Positions 35,230 through 45,947 are shown, counted from the stretch's first letter. The stretch: DNA of 64,000 nt from Siphonodentalium dalli (GCA_032622095.1 CP136061.1:117934754-117998753), one strand, 5' to 3'. Numbers and translations: made by a program. The notes: generated by a model not told the origin, from the letters alone.

Positions 35230-36080
35230 TTGACCGGTTCTACCTGATAATTGTGTGACAGTACAGTCGCGTTACTTTATACGTCAACATTGGTCATTAT
35301 CACTCGACAAATTTATTTTGGTCTATCGTATCAACCCCTATTTCCCCCGCGTAGCCTGACTAAGTGTCTTTATCGCTCCACTAATTTGTATCATTTCATC
35401 GGTATGAATTCCATATCCAATTATCCACATATAACCAACCCAACCTCTAATCCCGGTCCAATTTATTTATTTCTTTCATCGGTATATATAGTCATGTTAC
35501 GTAATATTTTATCTCGTGATACTTGTACTTATATGTCTATGGTATTACTATAGTATGCCGTATATGTATATCAATTGCTATTCCTTTCTATATAATCCTG
35601 GTGCCAACTATAGTGATAATTTCAGACCCCCCCCCCCCCAATTTTATATAATTGCTGCTTTAGTACAGTCGATCACGATGCATTACATGGCAACATCGAT
35701 CCACTAATTTATGTCAGTTCATCAACTTCATCGGTACAAACCCCTTTTTTCTCCGAGTCCATATAACCAACCCAACATCTTTAAATATAGAACTCCATAA
35801 ATGACTATTCTGGCACTATATAGAGATGACTAAGATTCTGACACCCCCCTATTTTATAGCCTTGTTGCAACAGTAGAGTTGATATGCATAATATGTCAAC
35901 ATTGGTCGTTATTGCTCTACAAATTTATATCGGTTCAACCCTTAGTTCCCTGTATCGCCCACCCCTCCCTCAATTTATTTTGTTCATTTGTATTATAGTC
36001 TCGTCACATACACATTTTATCTTTTGTAACTTTTGCTTCAACGCGTCGAGATCCGCTGCAGACAATACAAAACTGACAAC
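35230..36080 (+). repeat. Three degenerate units around GTCAACATTGGTC
   Basis: Starts near 35262, 35660 and 35872 share AGTACAGTCG / AGTAGAGTTG, GTCAACATTGGTCATTAT-like, ACAAATTTAT-TCGGT and CAACCC blocks, with C-rich tails (35625-35639; 35845; 35958). Spacing is uneven (about 400 and 210 bp). Non-coding. Confidence 0.5.
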
Positions 36081-36249
36081 ATTTTGAAATGTAAGCAGGC
36101 TTCAAACTCATCTTATCCAAGAAAAACTCTGGTTACATAAAAAATTTGTGTATAAGGTGTACGCGCATTTGTTGCGTTAAAAACCAAAGGTCTCAAGTCA
36201 AGGTCCAAATCCCCAACACACTGATGTGAGGTTTAACTCCATCTACATA

Positions 36250-36378
36250 CAGTAATGTCCAAAGTAATTCATCACTTAACCACAGCAAAATTGTGTGTAT
36301 TTTTTCATGATTCTAAATCCTGAAAAATTACCCATAATTATGCTGTGGTTAAGTGGTCAATTACTTTGGGCATTACTG
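36250..36378. mobile_element. CAGTAATG-family palindromic MITE (copy 2)
   Basis: 129-bp palindrome with CAGTAATGTCCAAAGTAATT and its complement at the ends, TA on each side, and a centre around TTTCATGATTCTAAATCCTGAAAA. Shorter relative of 2751-2964. Confidence 0.85.
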
Positions 36379-36424
36379 TAACCAATATAAGGATTTGAGG
36401 TTTAATGATAACTCAATCATCATA

Positions 36425-36553
36425 CAGTAATGTCCAAAGTAATTGACCACTTGACCACAGCAAAATTATTGGTAAATTTTCAGGATTTTAAATCCTGAAA
36501 AATTACCAATAATTCTGATGTGGTTAAGTGGTCAATTACTTTGGGTATTATTG
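36425..36553. mobile_element. CAGTAATG-family palindromic MITE (copy 3)
   Basis: 129-bp palindrome with TA flanks, closely similar to copy 2. The centre is TTTCAGGATTTTAAATCCTGAAAA and the right end has drifted to TATTATTG. Confidence 0.85.
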
Positions 36554-36617
36554 TAACCAATACAAGGATGTGAGGTTTAATGAGAACTCCATCCATATAA
36601 CTAATAATTATGTGTGA

Positions 36618-36947
36618 AAATTAAAACAAAATAAATTCCATGATGGCGTCCAATATGGACTGCCTAATTCTGCTCCAAAAGATGTATATTCAATATATGG
36701 ATGTTTATTGGGGGAAACCGATTATTTCAATGATATTTTCATTAACTGGAATCAAAACCCGACTTACGGGAGCGTGCGACTGTATCTTAAGCATATATGC
36801 CTATTTAATGAGCCAACAATTGGAATCCCAACAGAGAAGATTGGCGTGGGTCCCTTGCGCGATCTGTCCATCGAAAACTATTTAGACATCTCAAGACACG
36901 TAAGACCCAATAAGTTAATATACAGAATAGATACATCTATTGCCTGA
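36618..36947 (+). other. Open frame of about 109 codons, possible coding relic
   Basis: The frame has no early ATG. It reads FHDGVQYGLPNSAPKDVYSI, then LLGETDYFNDIFINWNQNPT, and ends NKLIYRIDTSIA. The composition is balanced and globular, and conspicuously less chance-like than its neighbours. No family is recognised, and no splice acceptor is evident upstream. It could be a terminal exon, a processed fragment or part of a transposon protein. Confidence 0.3.
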
Positions 36948-36964
36948 GTGACTAATATTTATAT

Positions 36965-37205
36965 TTGTTACAATGAGGTCAAATAGTTGCGAAGCCAGCA
37001 CCACAATTCTTTCCCTCCATAGTAAATCTTAAAACAACTTCTAAAGAATTAATAATTCACCTTATATTTGGTATGAAGCGTCCTTGGTTAACTGGAGTTC
37101 AGATTTGTTAACATCACGTCACCAAGGTAATTACTTGCGAAGCCACAGCCACAACTATTTCCCTCCATAGTAATTCTCAAAACAACTTCTTAAGAACAAT
37201 TGACC
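36965..37205 (+). repeat. Diverged direct duplication, period about 153 bp
   Basis: TTGCGAAGCCA-GCCACAA, TTTCCCTCCATAGTAA and AAAACAACTTCT blocks occur at 36985-37045 and again at 37134-37195. Confidence 0.75.
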
Positions 37206-37941
37206 AGGTCAGTCGCGCAATTATTGGAAGAGCCACGGTCAATCATTTTTTTTAAACCAAATGTTACATTTAAATTATTGCTTTATTTAACCAAAACAAA
37301 AATGAGAAAATTAACTTTTACTACTTGCTAAATTTTATCTTTTAATTATTTCATTTAAATTTTAGTATTTACAGTATACTATGTCCAAGTCTTTATAATC
37401 TGTTGAGTGACCCCACAGTCGTTTACTTTGTTAATAATAATTTGAAGGATTACTTGTTTAAACGCAATTGTTATCAAAATATTTTATGTATTTTTTATAA
37501 TTTCTATTTATATGTAATACCCAGTCTGAGTAAACTCATACTTAAATATTCATTACAACATTGAATATAAGGTCTGACGGATAACATCGCTATCTCATTT
37601 CCAAGTCCTCGGGATTCCGTAATCTGATTGATTGCGTAAATTATTTTCCTTCCAATGAAACCGTATGGGTTAATAAACAAGTGTTAGTGGGCGGAGACTC
37701 CCATAATGTCACCTCTAAATATAGTAACAGAGCGGAATTTCTCCGATCGAAAGCGATGCTTGCAAATACAACAGAGACAACAATGGCTTCGAAATTATAT
37801 ATTCGGATTAATTTGAAGGATGTGCTAGACCTGATAGATAGGCCTGCGCATGGTACCAACTTGGCCTCCAATAAATATAAATAGAACTCACTCATGTCCG
37901 TGTATTTGATTTACTTTCATGATTGTACCATGGTTTGCAAA
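37206..37941. other. No recognisable gene
   Basis: A fragment ATAATTTGAAGGATTACTTG (about 37436) matches the repeat at 15866. The complementary frames at 37641-37895 are shadows of one another without motif. Confidence 0.45.
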
Positions 37942-38135
37942 TCAAATTATTTGTCGTAAAAAAGTCATCGGAAAGTTAACACCGAGGAAATGACTTAATT
38001 TTATGCTTTTAAATAGTTCTAAAGCATCATTTTTGATGACGACCTTATTTTTTGCTCTCGGATGCAGCTTTCCGGTTGATGCAGCGAGTTCATCTCCCGA
38101 AAAAGAATTGTCGCACACACGACAAATATTATCTG
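37942..38135 (-). other. Candidate minus-strand exon with a CxxC zinc-like start
   Basis: On the minus strand an acceptor-like CTTACAG precedes a frame reading ADNICRVCDNSFSGDELAAS, later KNDALELFKSIKLSHFLGVN, then a stop after about 65 codons. A CRVC start followed by a basic and then helical stretch resembles the first half of invertebrate zinc-binding modules that begin C-x2-C. The second metal-binding pair is not present before the stop, so this is at best a partial exon. The overlapping plus-strand frame (38003-38341) is probably its shadow. Confidence 0.3.
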
Positions 38136-38344
38136 CTGTAAGTTTATGTCGCGACACAGGCCATTGCTATTGCGAAGCACAACAAATAACACGTGGGGAC
38201 ACCTGTCAATCATCGATGTATTTTTTTAAATCCGTGACGTCATTTTGGGGAAGCTCTTCGCTGAATAGAAATGGTTTTGGCCACATAAGCTCCAGACTCT
38301 ATATTTCAAATATAGAGTCGACGTTCACCCAGACTGTGTAATAC

Positions 38345-38395
38345 CATAATCTTGGTGGCGTTACCATTTCTGACTATGGTTTTCTTGTCAGTTAT
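38345..38395 (+). repeat. GGGCGTTACCATTT-family segment
   Basis: CATAATCTTGGTGGCGTTAC then CATTTCTGACTATGGTTTTC matches three other places in the window. Confidence 0.75.
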
Positions 38396-38439
38396 TGTGC
38401 TCACGAGTGAAATGAATTATGCACGTGTAGCGATCGCGT

Positions 38440-38560
38440 GGTGTAAATATATAGAAGGTCGATGACTTCTCTGCACGAGAGGTCTAGATCTCGGTTAGTG
38501 TTTGGATGGGTGACCGGCTTGTGATTTCCGATGCTGCCAACTTTCGGTGCGATTCCCGCG
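38440..38560 (+). repeat. 5S rRNA-like segment (possible 5S-derived SINE head)
   Basis: GATCTCGGTTAGTGTTTGGA then TGGGTGACCG resembles the 5S rRNA internal control region (GGTTAGTAC-TTGGATGGGAGACCG) with about three changes over 25 bases. TTCCGATGCTG follows where 5S has ACCGGGTGCTG. The 5' half is not convincingly 5S-like. 5S-derived SINEs (SINE3 type) keep exactly this promoter part, so a SINE head or a 5S pseudogene is likely; an active 5S gene is not. Confidence 0.5.
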
Positions 38561-38599
38561 CTTACACACATCTCGTACATTGTTTACCCGAGGTCACCC

Positions 38600-38760
38600 A
38601 ACATCGGATTAACTCGGCGGCCAGCAATGTTTGGCACCAACTCGAGCGATGTAAACAGGTCGGTAAATGAATGGGTCAGGTTGGTAAGTTCATAACAACC
38701 TGACCCGCCTATGTGCAAACCTGTTTACTAAATCGATCGAATTCAGGCCAAACATTGATG
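38600..38760. repeat. Imperfect inverted motifs around CCTGACCC/GGGTCAGG
   Basis: GTAAACAGGTCGGT and AATGGGTCAGGTTG face CAACCTGACCCGCC and AACCTGTTTAC. GGCCAGCAATGTTTGGC and GGCCAAACATTGATGGCC lie outside them. Together they form a loose foldback of about 150 bp. Confidence 0.5.
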
Positions 38761-39716
38761 GCCGTAGAGTATTTTCTATCTGTTTACTGTTGTTTTTCCA
38801 ATTTAAATTTTAGACGAGTAGTTGCTCTATTCCGAATGATTAATTTGGCTGGGGTTTTGTGTGTATGTGTGTACAAAATGTATGTCTAGACCAGACTCGT
38901 TAACATCCATACCCATGCATCCAGAGTATTCACTTGGAAACACTGATTAGCTTTGATGAGTAGCCACTAGATTCCCATTTTCCGGTAAATTATATAACAG
39001 TTTCAGTATAGAAACATTCAAAAAAAACAAAAACATTTCCCCTCTGTTTGCTGCTATTTTTCCCATTTGATTATAAGACGAGTAGCTGCTGTACTCTGAA
39101 TTATTCATTTGACTGGAGTTTTGTCTGTGTGCGAGTACAAAAACGTAAGCCTAGACCTGGCATATTAGCATCCATACACATGAATCCAGAGTATTCATTT
39201 GATGAGTAGTCACTAGATTACCATTTTCCGGGAAATTATACAGAGTTTCAGTATAGAAACAGTCACATAAGAAACCAGAGTTTGTTTTCTGTTTGCTGCT
39301 GTTTTTCCAATTTAACTCTTAGACGAGTAGTTGCCTTATTCTGAATGATTAATTTGACTGATGTTTGTCTGTCTGCGTGTACAGGGAAGTATGCCTAGAC
39401 ATGGCACGCTAACATCCAAACACTTGAATCCAGATTATTCGCTATGATAACACTAATTATATTTGGACGAATAGTCACTAGATTCCCATTTCCAGGAATT
39501 TATACAGTAGTTTATAGTAACATTCACACACAAGAAACCAGAGTAATTTTTCTCTGCTTGCTGCTGTTTTCTCATTTAATTTTTAGATGAGTATTGATCT
39601 TTTTTCCTCTAATGATTTATTTGGCTGGAGGTTTGTCTGTTTGCGTGTACATAGCTGTATGCCTGTTGTGGCACGTTAACATCCATACACATGAATCAAT
39701 AGTATGATAATATAAC

Positions 39717-39892
39717 AATAACATGATTTTTTAGGGCGTTATGGTTTATTAACGGCCCGGCTGGAATGATTAACAGACCAAGGGCCTATTAGCGGCCCGA
39801 GACGAAGTCGAGGGACGCTAATAGGCCCGAGGGCTGTTAATCATTCCAGAGGGCCTTTAATAAACCAAAATGCCCGATGGAATCATGTTATT
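39717..39892. mobile_element. Palindromic element with GC-rich core
   Basis: AATAACATGATTTTTTAGGG and CATCGGGC-type ends pair across the element. Inner blocks GCTAATAGGCCC and CTGTTAATCATTCCAG pair around GACGAAGTC (39801-39809). It interrupts the 250-bp monomer array. GACGAAGTCG also occurs in the Helitron-like ends near 27.1 and 27.6 kb. Confidence 0.8.
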
Positions 39893-40089
39893 ACTATTAT
39901 TACCACAGTTTTGGACATTTGACCCATTTGAGGATTCAGTAGAATAATGAAGTAGATTAAGAGAAATATTTTCAAGAACATTTAAATTTGATATCATTTG
40001 ACTTGTCAGCTGACACAGAGTCTCGAAAATAGGACAGGGAAAAAACCAGCATTGAAGACGAGTAACAAACAATGAGAGGTTGACAGCGA

Positions 40090-40345
40090 AAATTATTAAT
40101 GCATACTTATCATAAAACCACTATAGTGTCGGGAAAATCGGATACATCTTCCCATTATTTTCTTGAAATAAACACGCCAGATCGGAAGTTGAAGGGACGT
40201 AACTCGCGCGATAATAAACGAGATCTAGTTTCCGGGCCGCGGGCCGATAATGAACTAGGCTTCTCATTATCGGCCCGCGGCCCGCTGTTTTGGTAACAAT
40301 ACGCTATTTGAAACGCCCCGAAAAACATTATCAATGGCATAGAGA
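40090..40345. repeat. Second inserted segment with a 20-bp GC-rich hairpin
   Basis: GGGCCGCGGGCCGATAATGA (40234-40253) pairs with TCATTATCGGCCCGCGGCCC (40264-40283) over a 10-base loop, a strong hairpin in AT-rich surroundings. The outer ends have an ACCACTATAGTG / CACTTTATAGGG-like relation and a GGGCGTT block on the minus strand (about 40344). It lies between the fourth and fifth monomers. Confidence 0.6.
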
Positions 40346-41330
40346 ACGCCCTATAAAGTGGTAGTAATACTGATTATGATTTGAAGAGTAGTCACTATAC
40401 TCCCATTGTCCGTGAAATAATGCAGCAGTTCTTGTATAGAAACATTCACATATAAGAGACCAGAGTAATTTTCCTCTGTTTTGCTGCTGTTTTTCTCATT
40501 TAATTTTAGACGAGTAGTTGCTTTTTTCATGCTGAATGATTCATTTGATGGGAGGCGTGTCTGTTTGCGTGTACACAAATGTATGCCTAGACCTGGCACG
40601 CTAACATCCATACATATAAATCTGGAGTATTCACCACGATAAAACCAATTATACTTGGACGAGTAGTTACTAGATTCCAATTTCCCGGGAAATTATACAT
40701 CATATTCAGTATAGTTGCTCTGTTCCGAATGTTATTAAGGCTTTCCGATGGCTATATACTTGTTGAAGACTAGTTACTCGGTCCCCAGTAATTCATATAT
40801 TAGATACTCACACAATACCTTGTATATACAAGTAGGTTTGGTAAGGATCAATCCATGCACATAACATATGACCTTATTTTTCTGTTTGCTGATTCTGCCC
40901 CTGTAATGTTGTCTTATGACTAACCCTTATCTGTTGATGAGCATTTGCACGATTCTGAGAGATCATTTGTGTGAATTAGCAGATCCTGAAGTGCCCTATA
41001 GACTTTGCTGTTGGGTCTGTCGGATGGGCGTACATACATGTACTTGCGAATCGATGGTTATGTTTCTTGTATAATGGAGTACTAATTAAAGAGTAGGCAC
41101 ATGACACCAGATACACAATTAAGTGTAGTAGAAGAGTAATATACTGATTCCCCGCAATTCAAGCATTGAACACTTTTATAGCAGGCTCTAGTATGGAAGC
41201 ACCCATAAACATGAACCCAGAGTATTTTCCCCTGGCTGACGTTTTGGTCTTTTCTATTTGTTGTTTTTGTTTTTGTTTGTTTGTTTGTTATATTTTTGTT
41301 TGTTTGTTTTGTTCTTTCTCACGATTTAAT

Positions 41331-42674
41331 GCTATAATAACTCAATAATTATTTACCAGTTGATGTGTCAAGAGTAGTTATCTGATTCCCAGTATTTGAT
41401 TTATCAGCAATTTTTAAACGATGTTTTGGTATATTAACGTAACTAGAATATTGTCCCTGTTCACTACTCATTTTCGCTCACTTCACGATTTAGTGCTGTC
41501 ATAACTTACTAATTATTTATGAGTATTTGTTTGAAGAGTAGTTACCCGACTCCCAACTTAATTTATATAGAAATGCTATACGCCTAATCGGTATGATAAC
41601 GTTCTCATGACCCCTGTTTGCTATCTTTTTCTCTCACATTGCGAGTTAATTCTTAGATCGATATTTCAGTAATTATTGACGAGTAGTTGCCCGAAGAGTA
41701 ATTACTTAATTTCATGTACTTAATTTATCGGGAAATTTTAAGGGCAACAAATACTGACTACTCGTTGCTCATTATATAAAACTATTCAGGATTCATACTT
41801 GACATTGTTGTGGTGATTTTGAACTTTTACTGAATTTATCCCTTATCAGTCCAGCTCGCGACTCATGCGCAGTTGATAAGTTTATATTTCATATATTATA
41901 GTGAGCTGGAAGGTTTGTAATTATGTACATTTGTAGCTACTGGTACTGCACCTTTAACGGCAGTGATTGAGTTTGCCAGTTTAAATATAAAACTTTTAAT
42001 TTAAATCTTCATCTACTCTTGATGAGAGTCATTGTAATAATTAATGAGAGAGTCATTGTAATTGTTAATGACACATTCAATTTTACAAGATTTGTAAGAC
42101 ACGTTTTCCAATCATGGCTTTCGTATTTAATTTGCAGTCTATAACTGTACATACATAACAGTGATATTAATATACACGGCCCATTCAAGAAAACATGTTC
42201 ATACCCAATTGGCTCAGTGAGACACATTACATTATATGTGACTAAACGTTCTTCGTATATACCCAAGAACTTTTAAGAAATTTTCATTTCGTGTCAACTG
42301 GTGTTTACGTATTGACATAACACGACCCACTATACATATGAGATGGTTTCCATCATGCGCACTTGCATGTTTGTGTGTATACATTTTTGTTATTACATCA
42401 CACACGATTGTTTGCACTTGCACATTGCTGTTCCACTGGCTGAAAGGACTCCCTGCCACAAAAGTAGTCTCCATATGACTGCTCTCATAAAACAAGCTTT
42501 TCCTAACTATCTCACATCATGGGCATAGTTATAGATCAATTTAGAGGAGTCATATGTTTGTTTAATATTGTTGCGCTCCAGAGGTCTAAGAAAAGATATT
42601 ACTCAAAGAATAAGGGTATCAGTATTTATATAAACATTCAGTTTATCCTATTACTTTCACTGTTAGTCCTGTTA
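41331..42674 (+). repeat. Left arm of a 1.3-kb inverted duplication
   Basis: From GCTATAATAACTCAAT to CACTGTTAGTCCTGTTAG this is matched as reverse complement by 52316-53614, with moderate divergence and small indels. It covers the last monomers of the array, unassigned sequence and the first 50 or so codons of the CR1-like LINE frame. A short duplicated AGAGTCATTGTAAT-TTAATGA block lies at 42027-42072. Confidence 0.85.
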
Positions 42675-44608
42675 GATGGCGACGTTCACCCAAATCATGG
42701 GGTTGCGCAAATCATGGGGTTGCGCAACGTCCTGGCTGTATGTCCGTCTACTATATAACAGTAGGACCATTAGGAATAAACTTTCCTCTATATCTGATAT
42801 CAATTGTCAATATGAGATAATTTGCTTCACTGAAACTCATCTCAGTGTCGACTTCCATCATCAAAAATGTTAATTAATAGAGTCATTCTGTTCATCGATC
42901 AGGAAAGACAGGAATGAGCGAGGAGGTGGGATACGCGGTATGTTTCTCCAAACGTATCATACCTTCGGCGATCCGAATTAGAGAGCGAAGATTCTATATG
43001 GGTTAGAAAGTTTGTCTCTAACAAGACTCGCTATGTTATTGGAGTGTCATATCGGTCAGACGATTTTGCGGCGGCTAATTTTGGGCAACAACTTACTAAT
43101 TCTATCACTCGATGTGACAACACACGTTGTACTTGTAGGAGATTTCAACTCTGATCTTCTAAACCCCAACTCAACCCTCAAAGGTATATTATTTCACACT
43201 TTAACATGAGAAATCTTATCTCTAGTCCTACCTACAATCACCACAGACGTTGCTTGACCCTGTTATTGTCAGTGATACCGTCGTTTCGTACGACGCGGAT
43301 ATTGTTGATTTGGCTGTCTCTGACCACTATGGGGTCTATGCTATTCTGTCTTTCGATTTCGTTGTGGACCATTTTATCGTGACATAAGGAAATACGACTC
43401 AGCTGACTTTTCGAAAGCACGTGCTCAAATTTTAAATATAAATTAGGTAGATAAGTTACGACCACTAGATTTAGATAATACAGTATCAGTGTTTACTAAT
43501 ACTTACATGCAAATTAGGAATGATAACATTCCGAAACGTAAAGTATTAATTCGCCCGAATGATAAGCCATGGTTCACGTCCGAATTAAGATGCGAGATGC
43601 TGCGCAGAGTTCGATATAGAAAAGTATTCATTAAATCGAAACGATTATCGGACTCTGAAAAATTCAAACGAACTCGAAATAAAGTAAATAGTATGATAAA
43701 GTATGCTAAGAAGTCATATGAAAATAATTTACAAGAACATATAGAAAACTCCTGCTCGCCTAAATATTTTTGGAACTTGACGAAAAGCCTGATAGGTAAA
43801 AACAAAACGACAGCGATTCCCCCGCTGTATACCGCAGATGTGTCAGACGGCACCACAAATCGCCAGGTAGCAACAGATGATATAGTAACAGCTAACTTGT
43901 AAAATTATGCTTTCATATGGAATGGACAAATCAACGAACAAAATAAAAACGTACCGATATTAGTACCGAAATGCTCGAAGCTGTTAAACACGATTAAATT
44001 CCAACGTGAAGATATACTACTCGAAATTTGCTCCTTAAACATAAATAAAGCACACGGACACGATATAATTAGCCAGAGAATGTTAAAAGAAACTGCGCGT
44101 GAAATAACTTCGCTATTGTTGATAATATTTAATAAATCGATCGCGACTTGTCGTTTCCTAGCTCATGGAAACTTGCCAACGTAGTTCCAATGTTCAAGAA
44201 GGGTGACCCAGCGGACACGAATAATTACAGACCAATATCTCTTCTATGCTGCCTCGGAAAAATATTTGAAAAACTAATATTGAAAAACCTATTGAGTCAT
44301 TTTAAAGAAAACGAACTAATATACTCATATCAATCTGGCTTTTTACCTTCGCGTTGTACTACATTTCAACTAGTTGAACTCTATCATTCTTGGCACAGAG
44401 GTCTTTTGGCGAAGTTAAAATCTTATGGAGGTGTGGGCGAATGTCTGACCTGCATGGTTATCTGATTATATAAGCAATCGCAGACGTGTCCTCGTGGGAA
44501 CCACCTTTTCCGAAAACAAGCTTATTCATGCCCCCATGGATATATTATGGGACCTTCCTATTCCTTGTATACATCAATGATTTGGCAGATAACCTATACT
44601 CTATGTAT
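42519..44608 (+). pseudogene. CR1-like LINE ORF2: 2A-like leader, endonuclease and RT (decayed)
   Basis: The first frame (42519-42758) has a hydrophobic stretch (QFILLLSLLVLL) followed by GDVHPNHG (codons 54-61), a degenerate form of the GD-NPGP 2A-like motif known at this place in CR1-group LINEs. A shifted frame gives SRTIRNKLSSISDI then EIICFTETHLS (endonuclease start). VVLVGDFNSDLL follows at about 43125-43160. 43489-43902 encodes the linker (RPNDKPWFTSELR ... SPKYFWNLTKSLIGKNKTT). The RT begins with KAHGHDIISQRMLK, then WKLANVVPMFKKGDPADTNN and YRPISLLCCLGKIFEKLI (44148-44465). Motif A is lost: text jumps from TFQLVELYHSW to GLLAKLKSYG. A remnant FLVYINDLADNLYS ends at 44608, where unrelated repeat sequence begins; the catalytic YADD region and 3' end are missing. 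Clade by pattern only. Confidence 0.85.
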
Positions 44609-44683
44609 TTCTTCGATGTCGGATAGTTGCCTAGCAACCACTGCTAAGGAATTACTTGTCGCATCTACACATCTGAACATGAT

Positions 44684-44718
<35 letters not shown>

Positions 44719-44760
44719 CCTTTGCACAATTGTTACACCAAACGCCTGGACTAATGTGTG
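44606..44760 (+). repeat. Repeat that truncates the LINE, shared with 54755-54925
   Basis: TTTCTTCGATGTCGGATAGT, TGCCTAGCAACCACTGCTAA and a CACAATTGTTACACCAAACG block recur in order at 54755-54925. A (TA)n tract of about 30 bp (44686-44714) expands this copy. Confidence 0.75.
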
Positions 44761-44901
44761 GTCTTTTTGTTTTTGCCTTTCAGACACCCGAAGCCATGGT
44801 GTATGTTTTCGGCTATACAATCTTAAGGGTGGTGATGTTCCGATATATCCCCCCCCAATTACTACTTATGGATGAGTCAAATATGGACCTATGTGAATGT
44901 T

Positions 44902-44940
44902 TAGGTACAATATGAATCTATCTTCACGAGGATATGATGA
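44902..44940 (+). repeat. Short shared block (see 49101-49140)
   Basis: TAGGTACAATATGAATCTAT then CTTCACGAGGATATGATG resembles TAGGTCCAATATGAACCTAT then TTGCACGAGGATATGTTG at 49.1 kb. Confidence 0.6.
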
Positions 44941-45212
44941 TTCAAGAATATATATATTTTAATATATTTTAATAATGTCTGTGCTGGTGTTTGCAAAACG
45001 ACAAGAACAGCTATCTTGACTATAGTCGGTGTGCAACAACCACAATCTTCACAACGACATTATTGAATATGTATTGCAGTATATATATATTATACACATG
45101 CTGGCTTTATTCTGATTTATTCAGATCAGCCGCAAGAGAACTTGAGAAAAATAACGTTACTTTTCTTAAAAGTACACAAACCGATTCGATGGTCCCCGTA
45201 TCATCATATTCC

Positions 45213-45213
<1 letters not shown>

Positions 45214-45270
<57 letters not shown>
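45214..45270 (+). repeat. (CAA)n microsatellite
   Basis: About 19 CAA units. The frame of 105 codons spanning it (44991-45308) is mostly poly-asparagine and not a gene. Confidence 0.95.
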
Positions 45271-45494
45271 TTTCATCGAAAGACGCTACAGTTATCAGAA
45301 TAGATTAATTGCCAACAAAATAAAGCTAACAACTGTCAACTATAGTATAAAAGTTCCCAAAACGTGTTATATATCAACATTTTGTTCAACACAATTTGAT
45401 ATACATCGAGAGTTTTATTATGTCGGTCGGCTCGTCGAATATTTTCTAGGCTGCTAAATATTCAAGGTGGTGAAAAATAACAGAAATAAAAATC

Positions 45495-45640
45495 GATATC
45501 TAATAACTCTGAGCTCTGATGGGTGGGATCCTCGACTCCAATCAAATATATTTTAACCCACAAAGCAGGCCAAAGCCAAAGCAATAGGAATTTAGGAGCG
45601 TCAATTCGGATTATATATCTTTAACAGCGCCAATCATCAA
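45495..45640 (+). repeat. Interspersed repeat shared with 30800-30935
   Basis: Same ordered blocks as the earlier copy (TAATAACTCTGAG, GGGTGGGATC, AATTTAGGAGCG, TTCGGATTATATATCTTTAA). Confidence 0.6.
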
Positions 45641-45947
45641 ATTAGCAGGAACACATAACATAACCATGCTGTCGAACTTTCATGTTAAGGAAAATCAATT
45701 TTTATCCGCCCGGATAATAACCGTGCAGGACTGCCGCGATTCCCATCGGAACAGCTATTGGAACAGTTCCGTTACAGATGTTCTACATTTGATTCAATTG
45801 CAACACTTCTGGTCGATCACCTTGTATTTTTACAACTCCCTGTATGCCTGCTTCAGAAGATTCTCCTCCCAAGATCACTGTAAGTTAAAGAAAACAGAAC
45901 AGTTTGCTTCGTAATTTGAGGACGCACTTCCAATTCCCACTATAACT

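Larger units (their letters stand above)
36223..36575. repeat. Tandem amplification of a 174-bp unit that includes a MITE
   Basis: The flanking text GATGTGAGGTTTAA-GA-AACTCCATC occurs before, between and after the two MITEs at 36250 and 36425, so each unit is MITE plus flank. The array arose by duplication of an inserted MITE with its flank, not by two insertions. Confidence 0.75.
38770..41760 (+). repeat. Array of about 250-bp monomers upstream of the CR1-like LINE
   Basis: A CTGTTTGCTGCTGTTTTTC block followed by CATTTAATTTTAGACGAGTAG recurs near 38780, 39045, 39285, 39552 and 40475. More diverged versions lie near 40878, 41236, 41457 and 41618. Each unit then has GAATGATT-ATTTG-CTGG, GTTTGTCTGT-TGCGTGTAC, TATGCCTAGAC, AACATCCATACACATGAATC and ACTAGATTCCCATTTTCC. 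The fourth unit is interrupted by two hairpin elements (39717-40345). The array leads into the LINE frame at 42.5 kb, and part of it is repeated in inverted orientation with the LINE's start at 52.3-53.6 kb. It could therefore be a monomeric LINE 5' region or a satellite the LINE landed in. Confidence 0.7.

Noticed and set aside
38440-38560. Functional 5S rRNA gene
   Set aside because: Only the internal control region and a little 3' sequence resemble 5S; the 5' half and pairing partners are missing.
44991-45308. 105-codon frame
   Set aside because: Mostly poly-asparagine from a (CAA)n microsatellite.
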